Of a DNA stretch of 55,345 nt, positions 47,606 to 55,345 are shown piece by piece. How positions within the stretch are numbered: the first letter of the stretch is position 1; each line of letters starts with the position of its first letter. Source of the stretch: an uncultured Lachnospiraceae bacterium (GTDB lineage Bacteria > Bacillota > Clostridia > Lachnospirales > Lachnospiraceae); the NCBI GenBank assembly GCA_910588815.1, contig CAJUQY010000012.1:1-55345 (forward strand). The letters run 5' to 3'. The notes under the pieces are model-generated. The model searched no databases and had not been told where the DNA came from. It was given only the letters and a program-made list of their open reading frames with translations. The position numbers were made by a program, and so were the translations under genes.

Positions 47606-48370
47606 TTACTGGTTTTTTGTGTAGATAATCCACAGCCCTTTTAGGAGCAGGCCGTCGTCAATGATGATCTTGTGGCGGCAGTGGGGAATGATGATTTTTG
47701 ATAAGCCGCCGGTGGCGAGGACAGTGGGTTCTTCCCCAAGCTCTTCGGCAAACCGGTCGATCATGCCGTCCAGCATAGAGGCGTTTCCCAGGACGACGCC
47801 GCTTCGCATGCATTCCACGGTATTTTTACCGATGGCGTTCTTGGGGGGCTCGAGGCTGATATTGTGGAGCTGGGCCGCTTTCTGGGACAGGGACTCCAAG
47901 GAGACCCGGACGCCGGGAATGATGGCGCCGCCGATGTAATTGCAGTTTTTGTCAATGCAGGTGATGGTGGTGGCAGTGCCCATGTCGACCACCAGGAAGG
48001 GAGTTTTGTATTCCCGGATGCCAGCCACAGCAGTGACCACCAGGTCGCTTCCCACGGTGGCGGGGTTGTCCATGAGGATATTGAGGCCGGTCTTTACGCC
48101 GGGACCCACCATGAGACAGGGCTTTCCGATCACTTTTTCCACGGAAAGACGGACAGTCTTGGAGATGGGAGGAACTACAGAGGAGAGGATAGCCCCCTCT
48201 AAGCCCCTTGGATTGATGTGGTAGAGCTCCAGGATATTCTTAAAGGTGATGGCGTATTCCAGGGCAGTCTGGCTGAGATTGGTGGATATGCGTTCCACAA
48301 AATAGGTCTTTTTAGCGTCTATACAGCCGATGACGATGTTGGTATTGCCGATATCAATGGCGAGTATCAT
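47606..48370 (-). CDS. coaX: Type III pantothenate kinase CoaX
   Basis: A 254-residue ASKHA-fold kinase that phosphorylates pantothenate in coenzyme A synthesis. The phosphate loop is AIDIGNTNIVIG with Asp6, and PGVKTGLNI, VVDMGTATTIT and GGAIIPGVRVSLESL are the family blocks. ATG 48370 is the natural start because the protein then begins at the conserved strand; the open frame upstream runs 180 codons further but overlaps the divergent coaBC promoter area and is not homologous. It faces coaBC, the next enzymes in the same pathway. Confidence 0.95.
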   Translation of the reverse strand: MILAIDIGNTNIVIGCIDAKKTYFVERISTNLSQTALEYAITFKNILELYHINPRGLEGAILSSVVPPISKTVRLSVEKVIGKPCLMVGPGVKTGLNILMDNPATVGSDLVVTAVAGIREYKTPFLVVDMGTATTITCIDKNCNYIGGAIIPGVRVSLESLSQKAAQLHNISLEPPKNAIGKNTVECMRSGVVLGNASMLDGMIDRFAEELGEEPTVLATGGLSKIIIPHCRHKIIIDDGLLLKGLWIIYTKNQ

Positions 48371-48421
48371 AAACAGGAAGTCCTTTCCATAAAAATTCAG
48401 GCCGAAGCCGGTCACGGTGCG

Positions 48422-48450
48422 ATTATAGCATGGATTGACGGGAGGCGCAA
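48422..48450 (-). promoter_or_regulatory. Sigma-A-type promoter of coaX
   Basis: On the minus strand TTGCGC (48450-48445) and a perfect TATAAT (48427-48422) are 17 bases apart, giving a leader of about 45 bases. Confidence 0.6.
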
Positions 48451-48521
48451 GAACATTACCAAACTCTTCCCGGATTGATGCGGAATGTGGAAACGAGGGG
48501 CTAAGTAAAGGAGAATTGTCT

Positions 48522-49724
48522 ATGTTAAAAGGAAAAACGGTGCTTATCGGCGTTTCGGGAAGTATTGCGGCGTATAAAATTGCAAATCTGGCAAGACTTT
48601 TGATGAAACAGCATGCCACGGTCCATGTCCTAATGACGGAAAATGCTACGAACTTTATTACTCCGACCACTTTTGAAACGTTGACGGGGACGAAGTGCCT
48701 GATCGACACCTTTGACCGGAATTTTGAGTTTTCCGTGGAGCATGTGGCCTTGGCAAAGCAGGCGGATCTTTTTGTACTGGCTCCTGCCAGCGCCAATGTG
48801 ATCGGAAAGATCGCCCACGGGATTGCAGATGATATGCTGACGACTACGATTATGGCCTGCCCCTGTAAAAAGTTGATTGCTCCGGCCATGAATACGAACA
48901 TGTACAGCAATCCGATCGTCCAGGATAATATAGCGAGGCTTAAGGGATTTGGCTATGAATTTGTGGAGCCTGTGGTGGGGATGCTTGCCAATGGTGATAC
49001 GGGCAATGGGAAGATGGCGGACGAGGAGACGCTGCTTGCCTATATATGGAAGGAACTGGCTTACAAGAAGGATCTGGCAGGAAAAAAAATCCTGGTGACG
49101 GCGGGTCCTACCAGGGAGGCCATTGATCCGGTCCGATATATTACTAACTATTCTACGGGGAAGATGGGGTATGCCCTGGCGCGGGCGGCCATGCATCGGG
49201 GGGCCGAGGTGACGCTTGTGACCGGTCCTGTGTCGCTTAAGCGCCCGGAGTTTGTGAAGGTGGTGGAGATCACCACGGCGGCAGAGCTTTATCAGGCGGT
49301 GACCGCCATTTCGGACGAGCAGGATGTGATTATCAAGGCGGCGGCGGTGGCGGATTACCGGCCGGCGGCGGTGAGCAGGGAAAAGGTGAAGAAGACGGGG
49401 GAGCAGATGTCCATCAAACTGGAACGGACGGAGGATACGCTGCGGGCTTTGGGAGAACGAAAAAGAGAAGGACAGTTTCTCTGTGGCTTTTCCATGGAGA
49501 CAGAGCATATGCTGGAGCACTCCAGGGAGAAGCTCGTGAAGAAAAATCTGGATATGATTGTGGCCAATAATGTCAAGGTGGATGGAGCCGGGTTTGGTAC
49601 AGACACGAACGTGGTTACAATTCTTACTGCGGATGGGGAGTATTCTCTTCCAAAGATGAGTAAGGAGGAAGTGGCACATCGGATTTTGGATGCCATAAGC
49701 AAAAGAAATGAGGCGGATTCTTAA
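48522..49724 (+). CDS. coaBC: Bifunctional phosphopantothenoylcysteine decarboxylase/synthetase CoaBC
   Basis: A 400-residue fusion. The N-terminal flavin decarboxylase (CoaC) has VSGSIAAYKIANLARLL, the catalytic His in SVEHVALAKQAD, PASANVIGKIAHGIADDMLT and PAMNTNMYSNP. The C-terminal synthetase (CoaB) has ILVTAGPTREAIDPVRYI, NYSTGKMG and AAVADYRP. Together they make 4'-phosphopantetheine from 4'-phosphopantothenate and cysteine. AAAGGAG sets ATG 48522. It is divergent from coaX and overlaps the cardiolipin synthase gene by 17 bases. Confidence 0.96.
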   Translation: MLKGKTVLIGVSGSIAAYKIANLARLLMKQHATVHVLMTENATNFITPTTFETLTGTKCLIDTFDRNFEFSVEHVALAKQADLFVLAPASANVIGKIAHGIADDMLTTTIMACPCKKLIAPAMNTNMYSNPIVQDNIARLKGFGYEFVEPVVGMLANGDTGNGKMADEETLLAYIWKELAYKKDLAGKKILVTAGPTREAIDPVRYITNYSTGKMGYALARAAMHRGAEVTLVTGPVSLKRPEFVKVVEITTAAELYQAVTAISDEQDVIIKAAAVADYRPAAVSREKVKKTGEQMSIKLERTEDTLRALGERKREGQFLCGFSMETEHMLEHSREKLVKKNLDMIVANNVKVDGAGFGTDTNVVTILTADGEYSLPKMSKEEVAHRILDAISKRNEADS

Positions 49725-51267
49725 ATTTTTAACCAGCCGGATGGTGTGGGTTGCCATTGTGATGATGCTTCAGGTGGCCTGGGTCGTAGCAGCCGTGTTG
49801 TTCCTTGGGCGGTATTACTGGGCGATCACAGTTGTGCTTTCGCTGATCGGGCTGTCCTTTGTCATGTATATTACGCAGGAATGGTATAATCCGGCTTATA
49901 AGCTGGCCTGGAGCATTCTGATTTTAAGTGTTCCGATTCTGGGGACGATTTTGTACCTGTTTTTTGGCCGCGGGAATACCATTATTGCGGAGAGGAGGAA
50001 GCACAGACACATCGACGAGGAGCTTCATCCTCTGATGGAACAGCCGGAGGGGGTTGCGGAGGAACTTCTTCGGGAGAATCCGGCTGTGGCCAGGCAGTTT
50101 TCTTACCTGTACCGGACGGCCCATTATCCGGCGGGAAGGAACGGGAGCACCCACTATTTTTCCGGTGGCGAGGAGTATTTTGAGGAACTCTGCGGGGCGC
50201 TGAATGGGGCGGAACATTTTATTTTCCTGGAATACTTTATCATTGAACGGGGATACATGTGGGAGACTATTTTGGATATCCTTACAGAGAAAGCGGAGAA
50301 AGGCGTGGAGGTGCGCCTGCTCTATGACGATGTGGGCTGCATCTGGCTTCTCCCCCGGAATTATCCGGACTTTCTTGAAAAAAGAGGGATCGTCTGCAGG
50401 CGGTTCAATTTGCTCCGGCCGGTGATGTCGGCGGTGTTCAACAACCGGGATCACCGGAAGATTGCCGTGATCGACGGCCATACGGCTTTTTGCGGGGGGC
50501 TTAATCTGGCGGACGAATACATTAACAGAAAGGAACGGTTTGGCCATTGGAAGGACGGGGGAGTGGTCATAAGGGGAGAGGCGGTCTGGAATTATACTGC
50601 TATGTATCTCAGCATGTGGAATGCCATCCGCCATACGGATTTTGACTACGGACGGTACCGGGTGGATTTTGCTTCCGGGAAACAGACAAGGGGAGAGAGG
50701 GCTGTCCCGGGACGCCCCGGTTATGTGCTCCCTTACGGGGATTCCCCTCTGGATCATGAGTGTATTGGGGAGAACGTATATTTAAATATCCTTCACAATG
50801 CGAAACGGTATGTGTACATTTATACACCTTATCTGATCATTGACCAGGAAATGACGGTTGCCCTGGAGCTGGCGGCTAAAAGCGGCGTGGACATTCGGAT
50901 TATGACGCCCCATATTCCTGATAAGAAGCTGATCTTTATGCTGACCCGTTCCTATTATGCCAGACTTCTGGATGCGGGCGTGAGGATTTATGAGTATCTG
51001 CCGGGGTTTCTTCATACAAAGGCTTTTGTGTCGGATGATGAGCTGGCGGCTGTCGGCAGTATCAACCTGGATTACCGGAGCCTGTATCTGCATTTTGAAT
51101 GCGGAGCTCTGCTGTACCGGACGGAAGCAGTCCTGGAGCTTAAGGAGGATTTTGTGAGGACCATGGAGAGGGAAACCATGGAGATCACACCGGAGTTTTG
51201 CAGGAGGAGGCCGCTCTATGAACGGCTTCTTGTGTCGGCAATGCATTTGTTTGAGCCGTTGTTTTAA
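49708..51267 (+). CDS. cls: Cardiolipin synthase (phospholipase D family)
   Basis: A 519-residue membrane enzyme. Two N-terminal helices (about 10-32 and 36-56) are followed by a third hydrophobic segment and two PLD motifs: HRKIAVIDGHTAFCGG (His249) and HTKAFVSDDELAAVGSINLD (His436). It condenses two phosphatidylglycerols into cardiolipin at the inner face. Length is normal (about 480-510). The start is inside the end of coaBC, so translation is coupled. Confidence 0.94.
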   Translation: MRRILKFLTSRMVWVAIVMMLQVAWVVAAVLFLGRYYWAITVVLSLIGLSFVMYITQEWYNPAYKLAWSILILSVPILGTILYLFFGRGNTIIAERRKHRHIDEELHPLMEQPEGVAEELLRENPAVARQFSYLYRTAHYPAGRNGSTHYFSGGEEYFEELCGALNGAEHFIFLEYFIIERGYMWETILDILTEKAEKGVEVRLLYDDVGCIWLLPRNYPDFLEKRGIVCRRFNLLRPVMSAVFNNRDHRKIAVIDGHTAFCGGLNLADEYINRKERFGHWKDGGVVIRGEAVWNYTAMYLSMWNAIRHTDFDYGRYRVDFASGKQTRGERAVPGRPGYVLPYGDSPLDHECIGENVYLNILHNAKRYVYIYTPYLIIDQEMTVALELAAKSGVDIRIMTPHIPDKKLIFMLTRSYYARLLDAGVRIYEYLPGFLHTKAFVSDDELAAVGSINLDYRSLYLHFECGALLYRTEAVLELKEDFVRTMERETMEITPEFCRRRPLYERLLVSAMHLFEPLF

Positions 51268-51301
51268 ATGAGAGCAATTTAACAGAAAAGAGGATGAATA
51301 C

Positions 51302-52909
51302 GTGGCAGTATCAGAGCAGGAATTGTTAAGGAAGGAAATAGAAAAACGGAGGACTTTTGCGATTATTTCTCACCCGGACGCGGGGAAGACGACCCTGACA
51401 GAAAAATTTCTTCTCTACGGGGGAGCCATCAATCTGGCAGGCTCTGTAAAGGGGAAGAAGACGGCGAAGCACGCGGTCTCTGACTGGATGGAGATTGAAA
51501 AGCAGAGAGGGATTTCCGTGACCTCCTCGGTGCTCCAATTTAATTACGGGGGTTTTTGCATCAACATTCTGGATACACCGGGTCATCAGGATTTCTCGGA
51601 GGACACTTACCGGACGCTGATGGCTGCCGATTCGGCGGTCATGGTCATTGACGCCGGCAAAGGCGTGGAGGCTCAGACCATCAAGCTGTTTAAGGTCTGT
51701 CTGCTCCGGCAGATTCCGATCTTCACCTTTATCAACAAAATGGATCGGGAAGCCAATGATCCCTTTGAACTGATGGATGAAATTGAGTCGGTTCTCGGTA
51801 TCGCCACCAGCCCGGTCAACTGGCCCATCGGCTCCGGCAAGGAGTTTAAAGGGGTCTATGAGCGGGATCAGAAATGTGTTACCACCTTTACGGCGGCCAT
51901 GAACGGACAGAAGGAGGTGGCGGCGAGGCAGGTGCCTCTCTCGGATCCTTCGGCGGGGGAGATGCTTGGGGAGGGCTTTTACAGCCGGCTTCTGGAGGAT
52001 ATTGAACTTCTGGACGGGGCCGGGCAGGAACTGGACATGGAGCTTGTCAGACAGGGAAAGCTTTCCCCCGTGTTTTTCGGTTCGGCCCTGACCAATTTCG
52101 GTGTGGAGACGTTTTTAAAGCATTTTTTGAAGATGACGACGCCTCCTCTTCCGCGGAGGGCGGATGTCGGGCTCGTTGACCCGGTTACGGAGGAGTTTTC
52201 TGCCTTTGTCTTTAAGATTCAGGCCAATATGAATAAAGCTCACCGGGACCGGATCGCCTTTATGCGGATCTGCTCTGGGAAGTTTGAGGCGGGAATGGAG
52301 GTCAACCATGTCCAGGGAGGCCGAAAGGCGAAGCTTTCCCAGCCCCAGCAGATGATGGCCCAGGAGAGGAAGATTGTGGAGGAGGCATACGCGGGGGATA
52401 TCATCGGTGTCTTTGACCCGGGACTGTTTTCCATCGGGGATACCTTTACTTCTTCAGGGAAGAAATTTGCTTATGAGGGGATTCCCACCTTTGCGCCGGA
52501 GCATTTTGCAAGGCTCAAGCAGATGGATACCATGAAGCGGAAGCAGTTTCTGAAGGGGGTGAATCAGATTGCCCAGGAGGGGGCCATCCAGATTTTCCAG
52601 GAGTTTAATACCGGTATGGAGGAGATCATTGTCGGCGTGGTGGGGGTTCTCCAGTTTGACGTTCTGCTGTTCCGGTTGAATCATGAGTATAACGTGGAGG
52701 TGAAGTTGGAGCCACTTCCCTATGAACATATCCGCTGGATTGCCAATAAAGAGGAGGTTCAGGTGGAGAAACTTCAGGGCACCTCTGATATGAAACGGGT
52801 CAAGGATCTGAAAGGGAATCCTCTGCTCCTGTTTATCAACAGCTGGAGCGTTGGTATGGTCCTGGACCGGAATCCGGGACTTGAACTTGCGGAGTTTTCC
52901 AGGAACTGA
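51302..52909 (+). CDS. prfC: Peptide chain release factor 3
   Basis: A 535-residue translational GTPase that recycles RF1/RF2. G domain motifs are ISHPDAGKTTLTEKF, the RGISVTSS switch, DTPGHQDFSEDTYRTL and INKMDRE. The RF3-specific ending (FRLNHEYNVEVKLEPLPY region) distinguishes it from EF-G and TetM-type proteins. Start is GTG 51302 behind AAGAGGA. The stop is at the end of a small hairpin without a clear T-run. Length is normal. Confidence 0.96.
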   Translation: MAVSEQELLRKEIEKRRTFAIISHPDAGKTTLTEKFLLYGGAINLAGSVKGKKTAKHAVSDWMEIEKQRGISVTSSVLQFNYGGFCINILDTPGHQDFSEDTYRTLMAADSAVMVIDAGKGVEAQTIKLFKVCLLRQIPIFTFINKMDREANDPFELMDEIESVLGIATSPVNWPIGSGKEFKGVYERDQKCVTTFTAAMNGQKEVAARQVPLSDPSAGEMLGEGFYSRLLEDIELLDGAGQELDMELVRQGKLSPVFFGSALTNFGVETFLKHFLKMTTPPLPRRADVGLVDPVTEEFSAFVFKIQANMNKAHRDRIAFMRICSGKFEAGMEVNHVQGGRKAKLSQPQQMMAQERKIVEEAYAGDIIGVFDPGLFSIGDTFTSSGKKFAYEGIPTFAPEHFARLKQMDTMKRKQFLKGVNQIAQEGAIQIFQEFNTGMEEIIVGVVGVLQFDVLLFRLNHEYNVEVKLEPLPYEHIRWIANKEEVQVEKLQGTSDMKRVKDLKGNPLLLFINSWSVGMVLDRNPGLELAEFSRN

Positions 52910-53000
52910 GGTTCCCGCACGGTTTTGTTTTTGGTATGAACCAGGGACAGGCTGTCTGCATAGGATAAAGGTAAAGAACCGGGAACAAAAGGGGTTTCCT

Positions 53001-53258
53001 ATGCGGATCTGTGAACTGCGGATGAAAGAAGTCATCAATATCTGTGACGGCAAGCGGCTTGGGTTTATTACGGACGTGGAGTTTGACTGCCGTACCGGCT
53101 GCATTTTATCGTTCATCATACCAGGCCCGGCTCATATCTGCGGTTTTCTGGGGCGGGATTCGGAATATATTATTCCTTTTCACTGTGTAGAGCAGATCGG
53201 TGAGGATTTTGTGCTGGTCAAGGCGGTGACGGAGGAGTGCATGCATAAATGTAAATAG
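53001..53258 (+). CDS. YlmC/YmxH family sporulation protein
   Basis: An 85-residue PRC-barrel protein of the YlmC/YmxH family. The segment ELRMKEVINICDGKRLGFI and the PGPAHICGFLGRDSEYIIP block are typical. In Bacillus, ylmC is made in the mother cell under sigma-E. Upstream, CATAGGATA (52959-52967) fits a sigma-E type -10. ATG 53001 follows AAGGGG; the frame is open further upstream but the homology begins here. Function is unknown. Confidence 0.85.
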   Translation: MRICELRMKEVINICDGKRLGFITDVEFDCRTGCILSFIIPGPAHICGFLGRDSEYIIPFHCVEQIGEDFVLVKAVTEECMHKCK

Positions 53259-53312
53259 GAGTAATGGATTTGTCTGGACAAATGCAACTGGTATGTAGAG
53301 GAGGGGGCTGTC

Positions 53313-53774
53313 ATGAAATGTCCGTTTTGTAATAATGAGAATATCCGGGTGATTGATTCGAGGCCGGCGGAGGAGAATAATGCCATCCGCAGGCGCCGCC
53401 AGTGTGAGGTCTGCCACAGGCGGTTTACGACTTATGAAAAGATTGAGACCATTCCTTTGATGGTGGTGAAAAAGGATGAGAGCAGGCAGGCTTATGACCG
53501 GGACAAGATTGAAGCTGGGGTGCTTCTTGCCTGCCATAAGCGCCCCATTTCCGCCCAGGATATTAACCGTCTGGTGGACGAGGTGGAGAATGAGGCTTTT
53601 AACTGTGAGGAAAAAGAGATCACTACCAGAAAGATCGGGAATTTGGTGATGGACAAGCTGAAGGAGCTGGATGAAGTGGCGTATGTCCGTTTTTCTTCCG
53701 TTTACCGGGAATTCAAGGATGTGAACACGTTTTTAAAAGAACTGGAGAAGCTTTATAAAGGCAGGAAAGAGTGA
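53313..53774 (+). CDS. nrdR: Transcriptional repressor NrdR
   Basis: A 153-residue repressor of ribonucleotide reductase genes. The zinc ribbon is MKCPFCNN at the start (Cys3, Cys6) and CEVCHRRF near residues 31-38. The ATP cone follows (MVVKKDESRQAYDRDKIEAG... with IGNLVMDKLKELDEVAYVRF). It binds ATP or dATP and NrdR boxes. Stop TGA overlaps the ATG of yqeG (TGATG). Length is normal. Confidence 0.97.
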   Translation: MKCPFCNNENIRVIDSRPAEENNAIRRRRQCEVCHRRFTTYEKIETIPLMVVKKDESRQAYDRDKIEAGVLLACHKRPISAQDINRLVDEVENEAFNCEEKEITTRKIGNLVMDKLKELDEVAYVRFSSVYREFKDVNTFLKELEKLYKGRKE

Positions 53775-54280
53775 TGGCGGCTTTCAAAAGATTTTATCCG
53801 GATGAATATGTGGAATCTTCTTATAGCATTGATTACGGCGCCTTGTATGAACGGGGGATCCGCGGCCTGCTGTTTGACATTGACAATACGCTGGTGCCAC
53901 ACGGGAAACCGGAGACGAAGGCTGCGGTGGCTCTTTTTCGGAGTCTTCATGCCATGGGGTTTGAGACCTGCCTGATTTCCAACAATCAGAAGCCAAGGGT
54001 GGAGCCCTTTGCGAGGGCCATGGAGACCAGGTATATTTACAACGCTCATAAGCCGTCTGTGAAGAATTACCGGAGAGCCATGGAGGAGATGGGGACAGAT
54101 GCGTCTTCTACGGTGTTTGTGGGAGATCAGCTTTTCACGGATGTGTATGGGGCGAAGCGAAGCGGCATTTATAGTATCCTGGTGAAGCCTATTCATCCGA
54201 AGGAGGAGATTCAGATTGTGCTTAAGCGGCGCCTGGAACGGATCGTGCTTCATTTCTACAAAAAATCCTTGAAAAAGTAG
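53774..54280 (+). CDS. YqeG family HAD-IIIA phosphatase
   Basis: A 168-residue HAD superfamily protein. The nucleophile motif is LLFDIDNTLVPHG (two Asp), motif II is CLISNNQK, and motif III/IV is VFVGDQLFTDVYGAKR. It begins FKRFYPDEYVESSYSIDY, typical of YqeG. The enzyme is predicted to be a soluble phosphatase; the substrate is not fixed by sequence. The start ATG 53774 overlaps the nrdR stop. A GTG one codon upstream is also possible. Confidence 0.88.
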   Translation: MAAFKRFYPDEYVESSYSIDYGALYERGIRGLLFDIDNTLVPHGKPETKAAVALFRSLHAMGFETCLISNNQKPRVEPFARAMETRYIYNAHKPSVKNYRRAMEEMGTDASSTVFVGDQLFTDVYGAKRSGIYSILVKPIHPKEEIQIVLKRRLERIVLHFYKKSLKK

Positions 54281-54297
54281 GAGATATGGGATAGAAT
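54269..54297 (+). promoter_or_regulatory. Sigma-A-type promoter of efp
   Basis: TTGAAA (54269-54274) and TAGAAT (54292-54297) are 17 bases apart; the -35 lies in the last codons of yqeG. Confidence 0.65.
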
Positions 54298-54341
54298 AGA
54301 ACAGATAGACAAGTTGAACACTGAAGGAGGAGTATCAGGAC

Positions 54342-54899
54342 ATGGTATCAGCTGGTGATTTTAGGAACGGCATTACGGTAGAGATCGAGGGAAATGTATT
54401 TCAGATTATTGAATTCCAGCATGTAAAACCCGGTAAGGGTGCGGCTTTTGTGAGAACAAAGTTAAAAAATATTAAGAGTGGAGGCGTGGTAGAGAAAACA
54501 TTCCGCCCCACAGAGAAGTTTGAGAATGCACATATCGAGCGGGTGGATATGCAGTATCTCTACAGCGATGGGGATCTGTTCTATTTTATGGATGTGAATA
54601 CTTATGAGCAGATTCCTTTAAGTAAGGATATGATCGGCGATGCGCTTAAGTTTGTGAAGGAAAATGAGATGGTCAAGGTCTGTTCCCACAAGGGACAGGT
54701 GTTCTCCATTGAGCCGCCTTTGTTCGTTGAGCTGGAGATCACGGAGACGGAGCCTGGCTTCAAGGGAGATACGGCCACCGGTGCGACAAAGCCCGCCACT
54801 GTGGAGACAGGTGCAGTTGTTTATGTCCCCTTGTTTGTGGATCAGGGAGATAAGATCAAAATCGACACCAGGACCGGTGAGTATTTGTCGAGAGCATAG
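54342..54899 (+). CDS. efp: Elongation factor P
   Basis: A 185-residue factor that helps ribosomes at polyproline stretches. The KOW-like N-domain, with the tip lysine in HVKPGKGAAFVRT (Lys32), and two OB folds follow (VEKTFRPTEKFENA, QIPLSKDMIGDALKFVKENE and LEITETEPGFKGDTATGATKPATVE). It ends in a standard DTRTGEYLSRA. The ribosome site AAGGAGG is strong, a little far from ATG 54342. It has its own promoter and terminator. Confidence 0.97.
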   Translation: MVSAGDFRNGITVEIEGNVFQIIEFQHVKPGKGAAFVRTKLKNIKSGGVVEKTFRPTEKFENAHIERVDMQYLYSDGDLFYFMDVNTYEQIPLSKDMIGDALKFVKENEMVKVCSHKGQVFSIEPPLFVELEITETEPGFKGDTATGATKPATVETGAVVYVPLFVDQGDKIKIDTRTGEYLSRA

Positions 54900-54946
54900 A
54901 GACAGGGGAACGCACGGAAACAGTGACGTATATGGAGAATAGGGAA

Positions 54947-54993
54947 GCCGCCGCTTCTACGGATGGAAATTCGTGGGGCGGGCGGCGTTTTTT
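54947..54993 (+). terminator. Terminator of efp
   Basis: GCCGCC (54947-54952) pairs with GGCGGC (54981-54986), followed by a T6 run. Confidence 0.75.
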
Positions 54994-55092
54994 GTGTGCA
55001 GACTCGTATCATATGCCGCTGAAATGGTCCATACGGGTTCTGCGATCTGTTGTGGTCGGTGCCAGTTATCGGATAATCCGCTTATTAATGGG

Positions 55093-55121
55093 TGTACATT
55101 TTTCTCAGAACATGATAGATT
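55093..55121 (+). promoter_or_regulatory. Possible promoter of the terminal coiled-coil gene
   Basis: TGTACA (55093-55098) and TAGATT (55116-55121) are 17 bases apart, 30 bases before the coiled-coil start. Both are imperfect. Confidence 0.35.
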
Positions 55122-55150
55122 AAAACAAATTATTAGGAAAGGAGAAACCT

Positions 55151-55345
55151 ATGTCAAGTGAAGAATTATTATCGGCTCTTTCAGAAATGATGGATCAAAA
55201 ACTGCAGCCAATCAAGGCGGATATTGCGGAGCTGAAAGCCGAAATGAGGGCGGTGAAGGCGGACGTTGCGGAGCTGAAAGCCGAAATGAAGGCGGTGAAG
55301 GCGGACGTTGCGGAGCTGAAAGCCGAAATGAAGGCGGTGAAGGCG
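55151..55345 (+). CDS. Coiled-coil protein of 14-residue repeats, truncated at the window end
   Basis: The first 65 codons of a gene that runs off the window. After a short head (SSEELLSALSEMMDQKLQPI), the sequence repeats ADVAELKAEMKAVK with a strict 14-residue period (42 bases, two heptads); the first unit differs as ADIAELKAEMRAVK. This is a parallel or antiparallel coiled coil. The repeat units are almost identical in DNA, a sign of recent tandem duplication. AAAGGAG precedes the ATG. Function cannot be given; such short coiled coils are seen in phage-tail, cytoskeletal or hypothetical proteins of clostridia. Confidence 0.8.
   Translation, partial: MSSEELLSALSEMMDQKLQPIKADIAELKAEMRAVKADVAELKAEMKAVKADVAELKAEMKAVKA

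Noticed and set aside
48371..48910. N-terminal extension of coaX by 180 codons
   Set aside because: It covers the coaX promoter and the start of coaBC on the other strand; homology begins at ATG 48370.

Overview
This is a stretch of the chromosome of an endospore-forming, Gram-positive clostridium, most likely a Lachnospiraceae member (Clostridium cluster XIVa type). The evidence is the GC-rich (about half G+C) but AGGAGG-driven genes, the gene order ireB-ruvX-DUF1292-(RNase J)-short MltG-trmR-U32, a dcw cluster running straight into ftsZ-spoIIGA-sigE-sigG, a ChW-repeat surface protein, and several sporulation genes (a Spo0E-like ORF, sigE, sigG, ylmC). No rRNA, tRNA, CRISPR array, IS element or prophage was recognised. 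Almost everything is core genome. The accessory content is small: a ChW/metallo-beta-lactamase surface protein, a GH4/ROK sugar pair, a LytTR two-component system, and an intergenic 52-bp repeat present in three copies.

Layout. (1) 110-9057: the yrzL-yrrK-yrzB-like operon (ireB, ruvX, DUF1292) with RNase J inserted, then a short MltG-like protein without a catalytic domain, the wobble-uridine tRNA modification pair trmR and U32 protease-like trhP, a YdcF protein and an M16C metallopeptidase. (2) 9177-12935: era, recO, a lipoprotein and glycyl-tRNA synthetase. (3) 13000-15823: one copy of the 52-bp repeat, then a polar amino-acid ABC transporter (binding protein, permease, ATPase) and a DUF4177 protein. 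(4) 15973-22244: GH4 6-phospho-beta-glucosidase plus ROK kinase, a LytTR regulator with its GHKL kinase, two membrane proteins and a Cys-rich DUF1292 protein. (5) 22325-25803, minus strand: ychF, a decayed proC-like remnant, and the ChW-MBL surface protein. (6) 25919-41444: a spo0E-like small gene with Spo0A-box-like sites, then mraZ-rsmH-ftsL-pbp-pbp-mraY-murD-ftsW-ftsQ, ftsZ, spoIIGA-sigE, a lipoprotein and sigG. (7) 41459-47446: dinB (minus), two tandem copies of the 52-bp repeat, a Na/Pi-cotransporter-PhoU protein, a PhoP/PhoR-like two-component pair and a GNAT acetyltransferase. (8) 47606-55345: coaX (minus) diverging from coaBC, cardiolipin synthase, release factor 3, ylmC, nrdR, yqeG, efp and the start of a coiled-coil gene made of 42-bp repeats that runs off the window.

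How it works together. Cell-wall synthesis, division and sporulation are physically joined. MraZ has a four-repeat operator in front of its own cluster. A Spo0A-box-like heptamer lies at similar distance upstream of both the spo0E-like promoter and the mraZ promoter. spoIIGA has the long-spacer promoter typical of Spo0A-activated genes, and sigG has a sigma-G-like promoter of its own. The phosphate transporter carries spaced PhoP-like repeats in front and lies just upstream of a PhoP/PhoR-like pair. I see no clearly new multi-gene system. The most unusual items are the 52-bp two-hairpin repeat, the triplet-duplicated ChW-MBL protein, the catalytic-domain-less MltG, the KTA-motif penicillin-binding protein, and the Spo0A-site geometry around spo0E/mraZ. 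All calls rest on reading the sequence by eye; no database search was run.
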